Below are positions 16,878 to 23,216 of a stretch of DNA of 46,056 nucleotides, piece after piece; position 1 is the stretch's first letter, and each line of letters opens with the position of its first letter. The position numbers were made by a program, and so were the translations under genes. The DNA is from a virus. The notes under the pieces are model-generated. The model was not told where the DNA came from and searched no databases. It saw nothing but the letters and a program-made list of their open reading frames with translations. The stretch is taken from the IMG/VR virus record IMGVR_UViG_3300028398_000003, positions 1-46,056 of that record; one strand, 5' to 3'.

Positions 16878-16925
16878 TTTCTCTCCTTATAGTTATTCCT
16901 CCCCATAAGAGGAGAGAGGGTGGGG

Positions 16926-17495
16926 TTATGCAGATTTCTTATTTAAGAAATCTCTACAAACCTTAGAGGCTTCCATATTGATATGGCTTAATTTCCATGA
17001 TGTGAAGTCATTTACTCCATATTGTGCTAAGTTTGGTAGTGGCTTATCTTTGTTCGTAACTGCCATATAGGTTAATAGCTCACTAAGTTTAATGCTCTTT
17101 GGGCTAATTCTTTTTTTAGACTCTGGAAAGTTTTCCTTATACCACTTTTCATACTCTCCACTAATATCGGTTTGCACGTCTTCCACATCTTCACTATTAA
17201 TATCGAATGTAAAGAGGTCTTTAAACTCTGCTATAACTTCGATTCTCCATTTGCTTAATGAGTCTCTTGGGTCTATCTTATCCTCAAACGCTAGTTGTCT
17301 AAACTTGTTCTTTGTAGTATCATTAAGATACATTAAAGTTCTAATTTGAGTATAGTTTAAATCTCTCTTCATTGTTGGGGCTTTACTGTCCAATTTATCG
17401 TGATACTCTTTACATATTGCCTTGACCAATCTTCTCTTCGATGATGTTGTCAACGTAGTATTTTTTGTTTCTTGATTGCTATTTTTCTCTGCCAT
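16926..17495 (-). CDS. Hypothetical protein, first gene of the promoter-proximal minus operon
   Basis: 189 aa, starting MAEKNSNQETKN at 17495 behind AGGAG. A longer frame reaching 17573 runs through operator repeats and is rejected. The N-terminus is polar; residues 25-80 are basic helices (KRRLVKAICKEYHDKLDSK). The protein contains SPKSIKLSELLTYMAV near 125. It is soluble and unrecognised. It sits directly downstream of the CCGAAGAG operator array, so it is the first gene under that control. Confidence 0.7.
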   Translation of the reverse strand: MAEKNSNQETKNTTLTTSSKRRLVKAICKEYHDKLDSKAPTMKRDLNYTQIRTLMYLNDTTKNKFRQLAFEDKIDPRDSLSKWRIEVIAEFKDLFTFDINSEDVEDVQTDISGEYEKWYKENFPESKKRISPKSIKLSELLTYMAVTNKDKPLPNLAQYGVNDFTSWKLSHINMEASKVCRDFLNKKSA

Positions 17496-17528
17496 TTTAT
17501 AACTCCTAATAGTTATTTTTTTTGTTGT

Positions 17529-17625
17529 TTCCGAAGAGTATGTAAAATGAAACACAACAGCTCTTCGGAACACTTTTGGTGGTATCCGAAGAGCTGTCGC
17601 TTCTGATGTTGACTGCTCTTCGGAA
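17529..17625. promoter_or_regulatory. Two identical-geometry operator modules (TTCCGAAGAG-22-CTCTTCGGAA)
   Basis: Four copies of a 10-bp element alternate in orientation: TTCCGAAGAG 17529-17538, CTCTTCGGAA 17561-17570, ATCCGAAGAG 17584-17593, CTCTTCGGAA 17616-17625. Each inverted pair is separated by exactly 22 bp, with half-sites 32 bp (about three helical turns) apart, so one protein face could contact both. The inner pair also forms a 13-bp stem (ACAGCTCTTCGGA with its complement, 15-nt loop). The array is upstream of the 17495 operon start. Confidence 0.75.
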
Positions 17626-17669
17626 ACGGATTAAATTTAGCTTATTTTTTAAGCCAAAAACCTCTTGTT

Positions 17670-17694
17670 TTGTGCGATTTTCTTCCTCGCACAA
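17670..17694. other. 8-bp hairpin TTGTGCGA/TCGCACAA
   Basis: A perfect inverted repeat (17670-17677 with 17687-17694, 9-nt loop) between the operator array and the divergent regulator gene. It may be a further protein-binding site; no T-run makes it a terminator. The surrounding 17496-17831 region has no convincing gene and is AT-rich toward its right end. Confidence 0.4.
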
Positions 17695-17796
17695 GATAAT
17701 TATATTAGCTAGTTCATTAATTAAAACTTAAATATTTAATAAAAATGAAAATATTTTAAAAAAAAGAAACATTTATTTTCTAAAAAAGAAAAAAAC

Positions 17797-17832
17797 TTGA
17801 TTTTTTTTTAAAATATGACTATAATTCATTTA
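17797..17832 (+). promoter_or_regulatory. Near-consensus promoter giving a leaderless mRNA
   Basis: TTGATT (17797-17802), a 17-bp spacer and TATAAT (17820-17825). The expected transcription start is at or next to the A of the ATG at 17832. No ribosome binding site precedes that ATG, which agrees with a leaderless message like that of lambda cI from PRM. Confidence 0.65.
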
Positions 17833-18131
17833 TGAATAAAGAAATACAAGAGGAAATAAACAAACAAATAAGCATAATAGAAGAGGCTTCCAAGAGAATA
17901 AAAGCTCTAAGTGGAACAACATCTAAGAGTAATATGATTACAAGTAGAGAAGAGTTCAATAAAATAATAAACAATTTTGCTACATCTCCTGCGATGAAAA
18001 CAAAGTTATTGCAAGGCAAAAGACCTTTAAAAGATTTTGAAATGTACAAGCTTGAAGAGCAAGGAATACCTTTGTGGGCTTGGAAAGATTTAAACTGGTT
18101 TTTTAAATTACTTCGCCCTAAAGAAAAATAA
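17832..18131 (+). CDS. Small probable DNA-binding regulator (leaderless)
   Basis: 99 aa. The N-terminal 30 residues are a charged helix (EEINKQISIIEEASKRIKAL). The C-terminal half, AMKTKLLQGKRPLKDFEMYK then GIPLWAWKDL, has the shape of a helix-turn-helix with an aromatic tail, similar in style to small phage regulators. It is transcribed divergently from the minus operon whose operators lie just upstream, the usual place for a repressor. No family is identified; repressor function is inferred from position and the leaderless promoter. Confidence 0.65.
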   Translation: MNKEIQEEINKQISIIEEASKRIKALSGTTSKSNMITSREEFNKIINNFATSPAMKTKLLQGKRPLKDFEMYKLEEQGIPLWAWKDLNWFFKLLRPKEK

Positions 18132-18442
18132 ATTTTCCAAAAAAGAAACTATTTTATTTTTATTTAAGCTAAATAATACTATTATTCCCAAAGAGAAACA
18201 AGAAAGAATAAAAAAGATAAAAAGTTTGTGCTTTTTTTTACAAAGTATAAAATTTTAATTACTTTTCTTAACATTTCTCTAATTGTATGCAATTAATTAA
18301 TAAAGAAACAGATAAAATCGTTATCAAATAAATCTAATGATATATTTGATAACTATTTTATATAGTTAGTGTTCTTTAATTTAAAACAACTTTTTAAACT
18401 ATTATTATTTTTTGTTTCTCAATATATATATATGGAGGAACA
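18132..18442. other. 311-bp AT-rich intergenic region with an 11-bp inverted repeat
   Basis: No supported gene. It contains GTTATCAAATA (18320-18330) and its exact complement TATTTGATAAC (18343-18353) with a 12-bp spacer, a plausible regulator or excisionase site. A weak AAAAAG...CTTTTT stem followed by T's near 18220 could end the regulator transcript. A short (TA)n run precedes the integrase ribosome site. Confidence 0.5.
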
Positions 18443-19522
18443 ATGAAAAGTTTTGATAAGAAAGTTTCTATAACTGTTAGAAAATACAAAAGTGGAAAAA
18501 AAGTAATACAACTAAGACGATTACCCATTTCAAAATATGGCGATGTAAAAGTCGTAACTGGAGATGAACCCACTGAACAAAATATCATTCACTATAAAGT
18601 GAATGGGCTTGACGAATTTCTGAGATTGACAGAGAAAGAAAAGATTCAAACTTTCATGGATTTTGCAGAAGAAACGATGCAAATCATAAATGCAAACGTA
18701 AGCAATGCAGAAAAAAATGATAGAAAAAGGCATCTTGAAAAGTATATCTATCCTACTTTTGCTGATATAAAACTAGATAATATAACTTCTAAAAAAATAG
18801 AAGTTTGGCAATCTAAGCTTTTATCTCAAAAAGGAGCAGACTATACAAGAAGAGTCAAACATCTTTTCAAAAGACTTTTATCAAGAGCTGTCGTACACAA
18901 TCAAATCATGGCAAACCCAATGATTGGGACAGAAAAGATAAAAGGAAGTCATAAGACTATTAGAGAAATTTACAATTTGAATGAAATAAAATTGATGATA
19001 CATCATTCAGATGGTTGGTTAAGAGTCTTTATACTAACTAGAATTTTTCTAGGTGTTCGCTCACATGAATCAATAGGATTAAAGTGGACTGATTTTGACT
19101 TTATTCAAAAGAATGTTAAAATCAGTAGAGGGATTCGTTTTGGAAAATTTACAAAAGCAAAAGGCAAAGAGAGAATAGTGGATGTTCCACAAACTCTCAT
19201 AGATGCTCTAATGAAACATAAAGAGCAAAGTAAAAGCGAATGGGTTTTTACAAATAGTAGAGGCGAATACTGGAGTGATTGCTCAAGTATTACAAAAAGA
19301 CATTTTAAACCTCTCTTGAAAGAGATAGGAGTAAAATATAAAAGCTTCTACAGCTTACGACATTCATATGCAACACTTTTGCTAATAGGGGGACAATCAT
19401 TACCCTATGTATCTAAACAGTTGGGACATACAAAAGTTTCTACTACTACAGAGTACTATATTAAATATATAACAGAAGCTGGAAGTAGAGAGAGAACAGA
19501 AGAAATTCTAAAGCTAGATTGA
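18443..19522 (+). CDS. int: Tyrosine-type integrase next to attP
   Basis: A 359-aa phage integrase. The N-terminal part has an arm-binding-type region and a SAM-like core-binding domain (about 60-160). The catalytic domain shows R206 (GVRSHESIGLKW), R306 in YSLRHSYAT, H329 (QLGHTKVSTTTEYY) and nucleophile Y338 or Y339. The usual HxxR histidine is replaced by Tyr303, a substitution seen in other phage integrases. GGAGG precedes the ATG. The partial tRNA 80 bp downstream marks the attachment site it should act on. Confidence 0.93.
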   Translation: MKSFDKKVSITVRKYKSGKKVIQLRRLPISKYGDVKVVTGDEPTEQNIIHYKVNGLDEFLRLTEKEKIQTFMDFAEETMQIINANVSNAEKNDRKRHLEKYIYPTFADIKLDNITSKKIEVWQSKLLSQKGADYTRRVKHLFKRLLSRAVVHNQIMANPMIGTEKIKGSHKTIREIYNLNEIKLMIHHSDGWLRVFILTRIFLGVRSHESIGLKWTDFDFIQKNVKISRGIRFGKFTKAKGKERIVDVPQTLIDALMKHKEQSKSEWVFTNSRGEYWSDCSSITKRHFKPLLKEIGVKYKSFYSLRHSYATLLLIGGQSLPYVSKQLGHTKVSTTTEYYIKYITEAGSRERTEEILKLD

Positions 19523-19527
19523 TTTTG

Positions 19528-19549
19528 GAACTTTTATAGAACTTTTATA
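19528..19549 (+). repeat. Putative integrase arm-type sites
   Basis: GAACTTTTATA is repeated in tandem (19528-19538, 19539-19549), with a diverged third copy following. AGAACTTTTTA recurs at 19721-19731 on the far side of the tRNA fragment. Direct repeats flanking the crossover site are typical of integrase arm sites. Confidence 0.5.
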
Positions 19550-19600
19550 GAACATCTTTATAAAAACAATAGAAAAGATACCCAAATATAGGGGCATGTG

Positions 19601-19652
19601 GACTCGGCTCATAACCGAGTGGTCGAGAGTTCGAGTCTCTCCCGACCCACCA
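19601..19652 (+). other. attP: attP core: 3' part of a tRNA (CAT anticodon)
   Basis: The segment contains an anticodon arm with loop CTCATAA (CTCGG/CCGAG stem), a T arm GAGAG-TTCGAGT-CTCTC, and the 3' acceptor strand CCGACCC with encoded ACCA. The 5' acceptor (GGGTCGG expected) and D arm are absent upstream, so it is not a complete tRNA. Integration at this sequence would restore the 3' end of a host tRNA-Met or tRNA-Ile2 gene. Which of the two cannot be told from the fragment alone. Confidence 0.82.
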
Positions 19653-19753
19653 CTTCTTATAACATCTTAACAAAAATCAATAACAGTTTAAATATATTAT
19701 ATTGTGTTTCTAATATTTTTAGAACTTTTTAGGGACGCAAATTGTTTAACTAT

Positions 19754-19848
19754 GTTAAGAGATAATAGACGGTCTATTATCATACATTCCCCCTCATAAG
19801 ATTTTCATTTTTTTCCATTACTTTTTAGATCGTCTCTTATCTCTTAAC
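19754..19848. promoter_or_regulatory. Operator-like inverted repeats
   Basis: GTTAAGAGATAATAGACG (19754-19771) faces CGTCTCTTATCTCTTAAC (19831-19848), matching at 17 of 18 positions. The left arm is also half of a 21-bp palindrome GATAATAGAC-G-GTCTATTATC (19761-19781). Three copies of the GTCTMTTATC element thus occur within 90 bp, upstream of the structured leader. Excisionase, repressor or integrase binding is possible. Confidence 0.6.
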
Positions 19849-19863
19849 GAGATAAAAAATGAT

Positions 19864-19944
19864 TTAGGGAGGAGGAGTGAGATTTAAGCTGTGGTTAGTA
19901 TTTGCCTTGCTCCTCCTTCTCCCTAAGTCGCAAATACTAACTAC
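19864..19944 (+). ncRNA. Structured leader with two interleaved long stems (pseudoknot or switch)
   Basis: Stem A: TTAGGGAGGAGGAG (19864-19877) pairs with 19913-19926 over 14 bp with one G-U. Stem B: GTGGTTAGTATTTGC (19891-19905) pairs with 19930-19944 over 15 bp with one G-U. The order A-B-A'-B' is that of an H-type pseudoknot or of two competing hairpins. The 3' end lies two bases from the AGAGGAG ribosome site of the following gene (ATG 19958), so the structure could control its translation. The strand and RNA function are inferred. Confidence 0.6.
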
Positions 19945-19957
19945 TAGAGGAGAAAAA

Positions 19958-20179
19958 ATGAACAGTGAGAAGATAAAAGATATTATTAAAGATGCAGAAG
20001 AGAAATTAGAAATCGAATTAAAAGAGGGAAAAACAACTTCTTTTGAGATAAAAGGTCAAAGTGTTTTAATCCCAACTGCAATAATAAATCTAGTACACAC
20101 TCTAAATCCTAAAGATGATAAAAAGCGAGAAGCTATTACCAATGAGCTTTTTAGGGATAAGAAAAATGCAAAAATGTAA
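19958..20179 (+). CDS. Small hypothetical early protein
   Basis: 73 aa, starting MNSEKIKDIIKDAEEKLEIE at 19958 behind AGAGGAG. An upstream GTG frame that would add a signal-peptide-like N-terminus is rejected because it runs through the interleaved stems and lacks ribosome-site spacing. Acidic helix, then beta (SFEIKGQSVLIPTAII), then basic tail. Unrecognised. Overlaps the next gene by 14 bases. Confidence 0.65.
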   Translation: MNSEKIKDIIKDAEEKLEIELKEGKTTSFEIKGQSVLIPTAIINLVHTLNPKDDKKREAITNELFRDKKNAKM

Positions 20180-20375
20180 GAAATGCAAAAAAGAGAAGCC
20201 AAAAAAAGACTTCAGAAAAAATCCTACATGTAAAGCAGGTGTGATAAGCACCTGCAAAAAATGCGAGAAAAAGATTAGGAGCTTAGAGTCTAAACAACCT
20301 CCCACCATGAAACTAAAAGGCAAAGAGCTGTTAGTAAGAGGGAAGATTCATTATTTTAGAGGAAGTGTATCATGA
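20166..20375 (+). CDS. Small zinc-ribbon protein
   Basis: 69 aa, MQKCKKCKKEKPKKDFRKNP... The pattern CxxC-x(4)-KPKKDF-x-KNPTCKAGVISTCKKC is the small zinc finger often found alone in phages or before HNH nuclease domains; no HNH residues follow. Likely nucleic-acid binding. Start chosen at the ATG before the first Cys pair. Confidence 0.65.
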   Translation: MQKCKKCKKEKPKKDFRKNPTCKAGVISTCKKCEKKIRSLESKQPPTMKLKGKELLVRGKIHYFRGSVS

Positions 20376-20417
20376 GTTTTAATTATGTTACAATTGCAAA
20401 AAACAGTAAGGAATTTC

Positions 20418-20645
20418 ATGAAAAAGAATATTGTCAAGAGGGTGTGCGAGGAGCTGGGTATCAATCAATCGGAGTTGGCAAAAAAACTAGGGGTAAGTGT
20501 ATCAAAAATATCCGAGTACAGCAATGGAAAAAGAGAGATGCCAAAGATAGTAGATGTTTCTCTAAAATTAATTTTAGAAAACACAGAACTAAAAAAAGAT
20601 TCAGAACTCTTAGATTTATTATCGAAAAGAGTAACAAAAAGCTAA
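20418..20645 (+). CDS. HTH XRE-family regulator
   Basis: 75 aa. Residues 6-45 are a classical Cro/C1-type helix-turn-helix (INQSELAKKLGVSVSKISEY, then NGKREMP). The ATG follows AAGG with suitable spacing; a longer start upstream is less likely. A competing open frame across the same DNA is discarded because only this frame gives a recognisable protein. It lies just before an operator-like palindrome and promoter, so it may act as Cro or repressor for the early genes. Confidence 0.8.
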   Translation: MKKNIVKRVCEELGINQSELAKKLGVSVSKISEYSNGKREMPKIVDVSLKLILENTELKKDSELLDLLSKRVTKS

Positions 20646-20650
20646 ATTTA

Positions 20651-20701
20651 TTTCCCATTGGGAAAAAAATAAGCTATTCTTTTTCCCAAACTAGATATAA
20701 T
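20651..20701 (+). promoter_or_regulatory. Candidate operator and promoter after the XRE gene
   Basis: TTTCCCATTGGGAAA (20651-20665) is a 15-bp palindrome. A further half site TTTCCCA lies at 20682-20688, followed by a TATAAT -10 box at 20696-20701; no clear -35. Next gene starts at 20732. Binding by the adjacent XRE protein would be the simplest model. Confidence 0.45.
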
Positions 20702-20731
20702 CCAATTATCTTAAAGATAAAAGGATTAAAC

Positions 20732-20968
20732 ATGACACGAGAATTCTTCTCAAAACTAATCACACACGAACATATTGAAAATGAGTTAGAGCGTAAGCTC
20801 AAAGGTTTCATAGGGCTTTTTGAAAGCTTTGAAATCTCTACAGATGATGAAGCTCTTCGTGAAGCTTTTGTTCTTCTTGCTGATAGTATGAAGAATATTG
20901 TTGAAATTGATATAGCTGACTTGAAAAAAAGAGTTGAGTTTATGAATGATGCCTTGGAGGTTGCGTGA
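20732..20968 (+). CDS. Small hypothetical early protein
   Basis: 78 aa starting MTREFFSKLITHEHIENELE behind AAAGGA. All-helical, acidic, with IDIADLKKRVEFMNDALEV at the end. Unrecognised. The longer frame extending to 20372 is a shadow of the XRE gene. Overlaps the next gene by one base. Confidence 0.65.
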   Translation: MTREFFSKLITHEHIENELERKLKGFIGLFESFEISTDDEALREAFVLLADSMKNIVEIDIADLKKRVEFMNDALEVA

Positions 20969-21192
20969 TGATTAAAAAATTCAAAATAAATGCAGGATAC
21001 TCAAACATTAAATTTATCTCTTTTCATAGAAATAGGGATTATATATCTATCTTTTTTGATAGCTATGAATATTTAGGATATGAATTGGTATTATATATGG
21101 AGGATAACCTTGTAGCTTGTTTACCTATCACTCGGAATGACTTTAAAGAAGAGTTAAAGAAATTTGAGGCAAAGGAGGTAGAAAATGCCTAA
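20968..21192 (+). CDS. Small hypothetical early protein
   Basis: 74 aa. Start at the ATG in TGATG overlap, with GGAGG eight bases upstream; a GTG three bases earlier is possible. Mixed alpha/beta (FKINAGYSNIKFISFHRN...YISIFFDSYEYLGYELVLY). Unrecognised; part of a run of small coupled early genes. Confidence 0.65.
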   Translation: MIKKFKINAGYSNIKFISFHRNRDYISIFFDSYEYLGYELVLYMEDNLVACLPITRNDFKEELKKFEAKEVENA

Positions 21193-21433
21193 AATGAAAA
21201 CATTTTTTACAACTTCTATAAACGATGTAGAGATAGAGCTTGTTCAGTGCTTTAGACGAAACAAGGGTTATACTCTTCTAACTCACAAATTCAACGGTTT
21301 CATTTGCTGGTGCTTGGTCTGCAAAGATGAAGCAGTAGAGCTTATTAATGATTTTGACTTTTCAGAAATCATTGACACCATGGTGGCTTGTGTTCGTGCT
21401 GAAGTTCGTGTTGATGATGTGGTGGGTGTGTAA
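21185..21433 (+). CDS. Small hypothetical early protein
   Basis: 82 aa, ATG behind a strong AAAGGAGG; overlaps its upstream neighbour by eight bases. Contains ICWCLVCKDEAVEL, three Cys that could bind metal. Its N-terminal half (FFTTSINDVEIELVQCFRRN) resembles the preceding protein's beta-strand pattern, so the two could be distant paralogues. Confidence 0.62.
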   Translation: MPKMKTFFTTSINDVEIELVQCFRRNKGYTLLTHKFNGFICWCLVCKDEAVELINDFDFSEIIDTMVACVRAEVRVDDVVGV

Positions 21434-21435
21434 TA

Positions 21436-21777
21436 ATGCAATTAGTATACAGATATTGTGATATGGACGACTGTACAGAAAAAGCATTTCAGCTAACAGT
21501 AGAAGCAAAAAAAGAGATAAACAGAATTACTAACGAAGAAGTAGAAGACATATGTTTTGAATGTGCAATTATGCTGACCTCTTGCTCTTTGCCCCTTTTA
21601 ATAAATGATGAAGAGGAAGAAATCGACATTAAGTGTTGTTGGAATTGTAAGCACTTTGAGCAAGAGGTTAAGAGTGAGCATTTTAGCGAGTTCTCTATGT
21701 GCTGTAAAGATGATGAGAATCCTTACAATGTAGAAAAACATTATAGATGTTCGGAGTGGAAAAATGACTCCAACTAA
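21436..21777 (+). CDS. Cys-rich putative zinc-binding protein
   Basis: 113 aa with many cysteines: YCDMDDC near residue 8, ICFEC at about 40, CCWNC at 68-71, MCCKDD and YRCSEW at the end. This suggests two zinc sites. Unrecognised. Last of the small early genes before the hairpin region. Confidence 0.62.
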   Translation: MQLVYRYCDMDDCTEKAFQLTVEAKKEINRITNEEVEDICFECAIMLTSCSLPLLINDEEEEIDIKCCWNCKHFEQEVKSEHFSEFSMCCKDDENPYNVEKHYRCSEWKNDSN

Positions 21778-21786
21778 CTACAAGTT

Positions 21787-21871
21787 CTAGCACCAAATGG
21801 TGCTAGTAGCCATATAAGCCCTCCTAGGAGGTTTTATATGGCTAGGATAATTCAGGTAAATAATTCTAGCC
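21787..21871 (+). other. Three consecutive hairpins upstream of the dnaB-like gene
   Basis: H1: CTAGCACC/GGTGCTAG (21787-21794 with 21799-21806). H2: AGCCATATAA/TTATATGGCT (21808-21817 with 21834-21843) with an inner CCTC/GAGG stem. H3: GGCTAG/CTAGCC (21840-21845 with 21866-21871) plus AATT/AATT. H2 and H3 share bases 21840-21843 and so compete. There is no T-run after any of them. Attenuation, a processing site or a single-strand initiation structure are possible. Confidence 0.6.
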
Positions 21872-21896
21872 TAATCTTATTAAAAAAAGGCTAAAA

Positions 21897-23216
21897 ATGA
21901 GCAAATTATACAACATAAATATAGAGAGAGCTATTCTCTCTTCTATTCTCTTTGATGGAGAGATATTTGAAGATGTTAAAATCAAAATTACGGCATATAC
22001 TTTTTATCTACCGTTTCATCAGTATATTTTTGGAGCTTATGAATCTTTGGCTCAAAAAAACTTACCTATTGATGAGATATTCTTAACTAAAGAGTTGGGC
22101 GACAAGATGAATGAAGTTCAATTTATTGAGATTATGAGTGCAAATGCTATCTCAAACCTAAATGCCTACGTTGATGACTTGAAAGAGTTACAAAGAAAGA
22201 GAGAACTAAATCAAATCTCTTTAAAAATAAAACAAGAGATAGAGGAAAAGAGCAGTGAAGAAATAATAACAACAATAGCAAAGAGCATTGAGCTTATAGA
22301 CAAAGACAGCGACGACTTTATAGATATAGAGTCGATTATGAATGAGTTTGAGCAAGACGTAGCATCAGCTGGTAAAGAAGACCTAGGAAAAGTTTTACCT
22401 ACAGGTATAAAAGAGTTAGATGCAATTATTGGTGGCGTAGAAGAAGGAGAAGTTGTAATTATTGGGGCTAGACCAAGTATGGGAAAAACATCTGCCGTTA
22501 CGACAATGATTGCAAACTGGGTAGAAGACCCTAGCTGTGGTATACTATTTGATTCTTTAGAGATGAAGAAAAAACAGATAGTTCGCAGAATTGTATCTAC
22601 TCTGTCAGATACTACACTCTATGATTTGAAAAAAGGGTTTATTAAAGATTTTAGTAAATATAAAAGAAGCATAAAAATTATTAAGGAGAGTGGATTAATT
22701 ATCCATGATAAAAATGGAGTAAACTTTAATTATATTAAATCTAAGGCACAAAGAGTGCTTAGAAAAAATAAAAATATAAAAGTTTGGATAATTGACCATA
22801 TTGGAGAAATTTCTTACAAAGACCCTCGTTTCCTACGAATAGAGATGGGAGAGGTAATGAGTGGAGTAAGAGCAATAGCTAAAGAGTTTGGAATAAGTGT
22901 AATAATTTTGTCACAATTAAACAGAGAAGTTACAAATAGAAAATCAAATCGTCCTACTCTTGCAGACTTGAGAGAGAGTGGAGAATTAGAGCAGAAAGCA
23001 GACAAAGTTATCTTGCTACATAGAGAAAGTTATTACCAAAGAGGAGAAAAAGTAAGAGAACCCGATGTAACAGAAGCAGAAATGATAGTGGCAAAAAACA
23101 GAGATGGTGCTACAGGCATCAGTAAAGTTAATTTTGAGGGTAAGTATACTAGATTTACCAATAACAGCGTAAAAATTACATTTTATGATGAAAATAACCC
23201 TATGAGAGAACTGTAA
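21897..23216 (+). CDS. Replicative DNA helicase, DnaB family
   Basis: A 439-aa DnaB-type hexameric helicase. The N-terminal domain (NIERAILSSILFDGEIF) matches the DnaB N-lobe. The RecA-like motor has Walker A GARPSMGKT (190-198), Walker B VWIIDHIGEI near 300, the SQLNREV motif near 340, and the DLRESGELEQKAD segment near 365. It unwinds the fork 5' to 3'. The next gene overlaps it by one base and carries the origin, so the phage probably brings its own initiator-helicase pair, with no need to recruit host DnaB. Confidence 0.93.
   Translation: MSKLYNINIERAILSSILFDGEIFEDVKIKITAYTFYLPFHQYIFGAYESLAQKNLPIDEIFLTKELGDKMNEVQFIEIMSANAISNLNAYVDDLKELQRKRELNQISLKIKQEIEEKSSEEIITTIAKSIELIDKDSDDFIDIESIMNEFEQDVASAGKEDLGKVLPTGIKELDAIIGGVEEGEVVIIGARPSMGKTSAVTTMIANWVEDPSCGILFDSLEMKKKQIVRRIVSTLSDTTLYDLKKGFIKDFSKYKRSIKIIKESGLIIHDKNGVNFNYIKSKAQRVLRKNKNIKVWIIDHIGEISYKDPRFLRIEMGEVMSGVRAIAKEFGISVIILSQLNREVTNRKSNRPTLADLRESGELEQKADKVILLHRESYYQRGEKVREPDVTEAEMIVAKNRDGATGISKVNFEGKYTRFTNNSVKITFYDENNPMREL

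Noticed and set aside
17506-17694. 62-codon minus-strand frame with TTG start upstream of the 189-aa gene
   Set aside because: It runs through the operator array and its composition follows the repeats; no ribosome site. A leader peptide is not excluded but unsupported.
19577-19652. Complete tRNA gene
   Set aside because: The 5' acceptor strand and D arm are missing, so only the 3' part of a tRNA is present, as expected for attP.
19877-19957. GTG start giving a signal-peptide-like N-terminus to the 73-aa protein
   Set aside because: AGGAGG lies one base from that GTG, too close, and the hydrophobic run is encoded by the complementary strands of the structured leader. ATG 19958 is better.
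20372-20731. Long frame overlapping the XRE gene
   Set aside because: Translation is low-complexity and basic, while the other frame gives a clear helix-turn-helix. Only its last 78 codons (from 20732) are kept as a gene.
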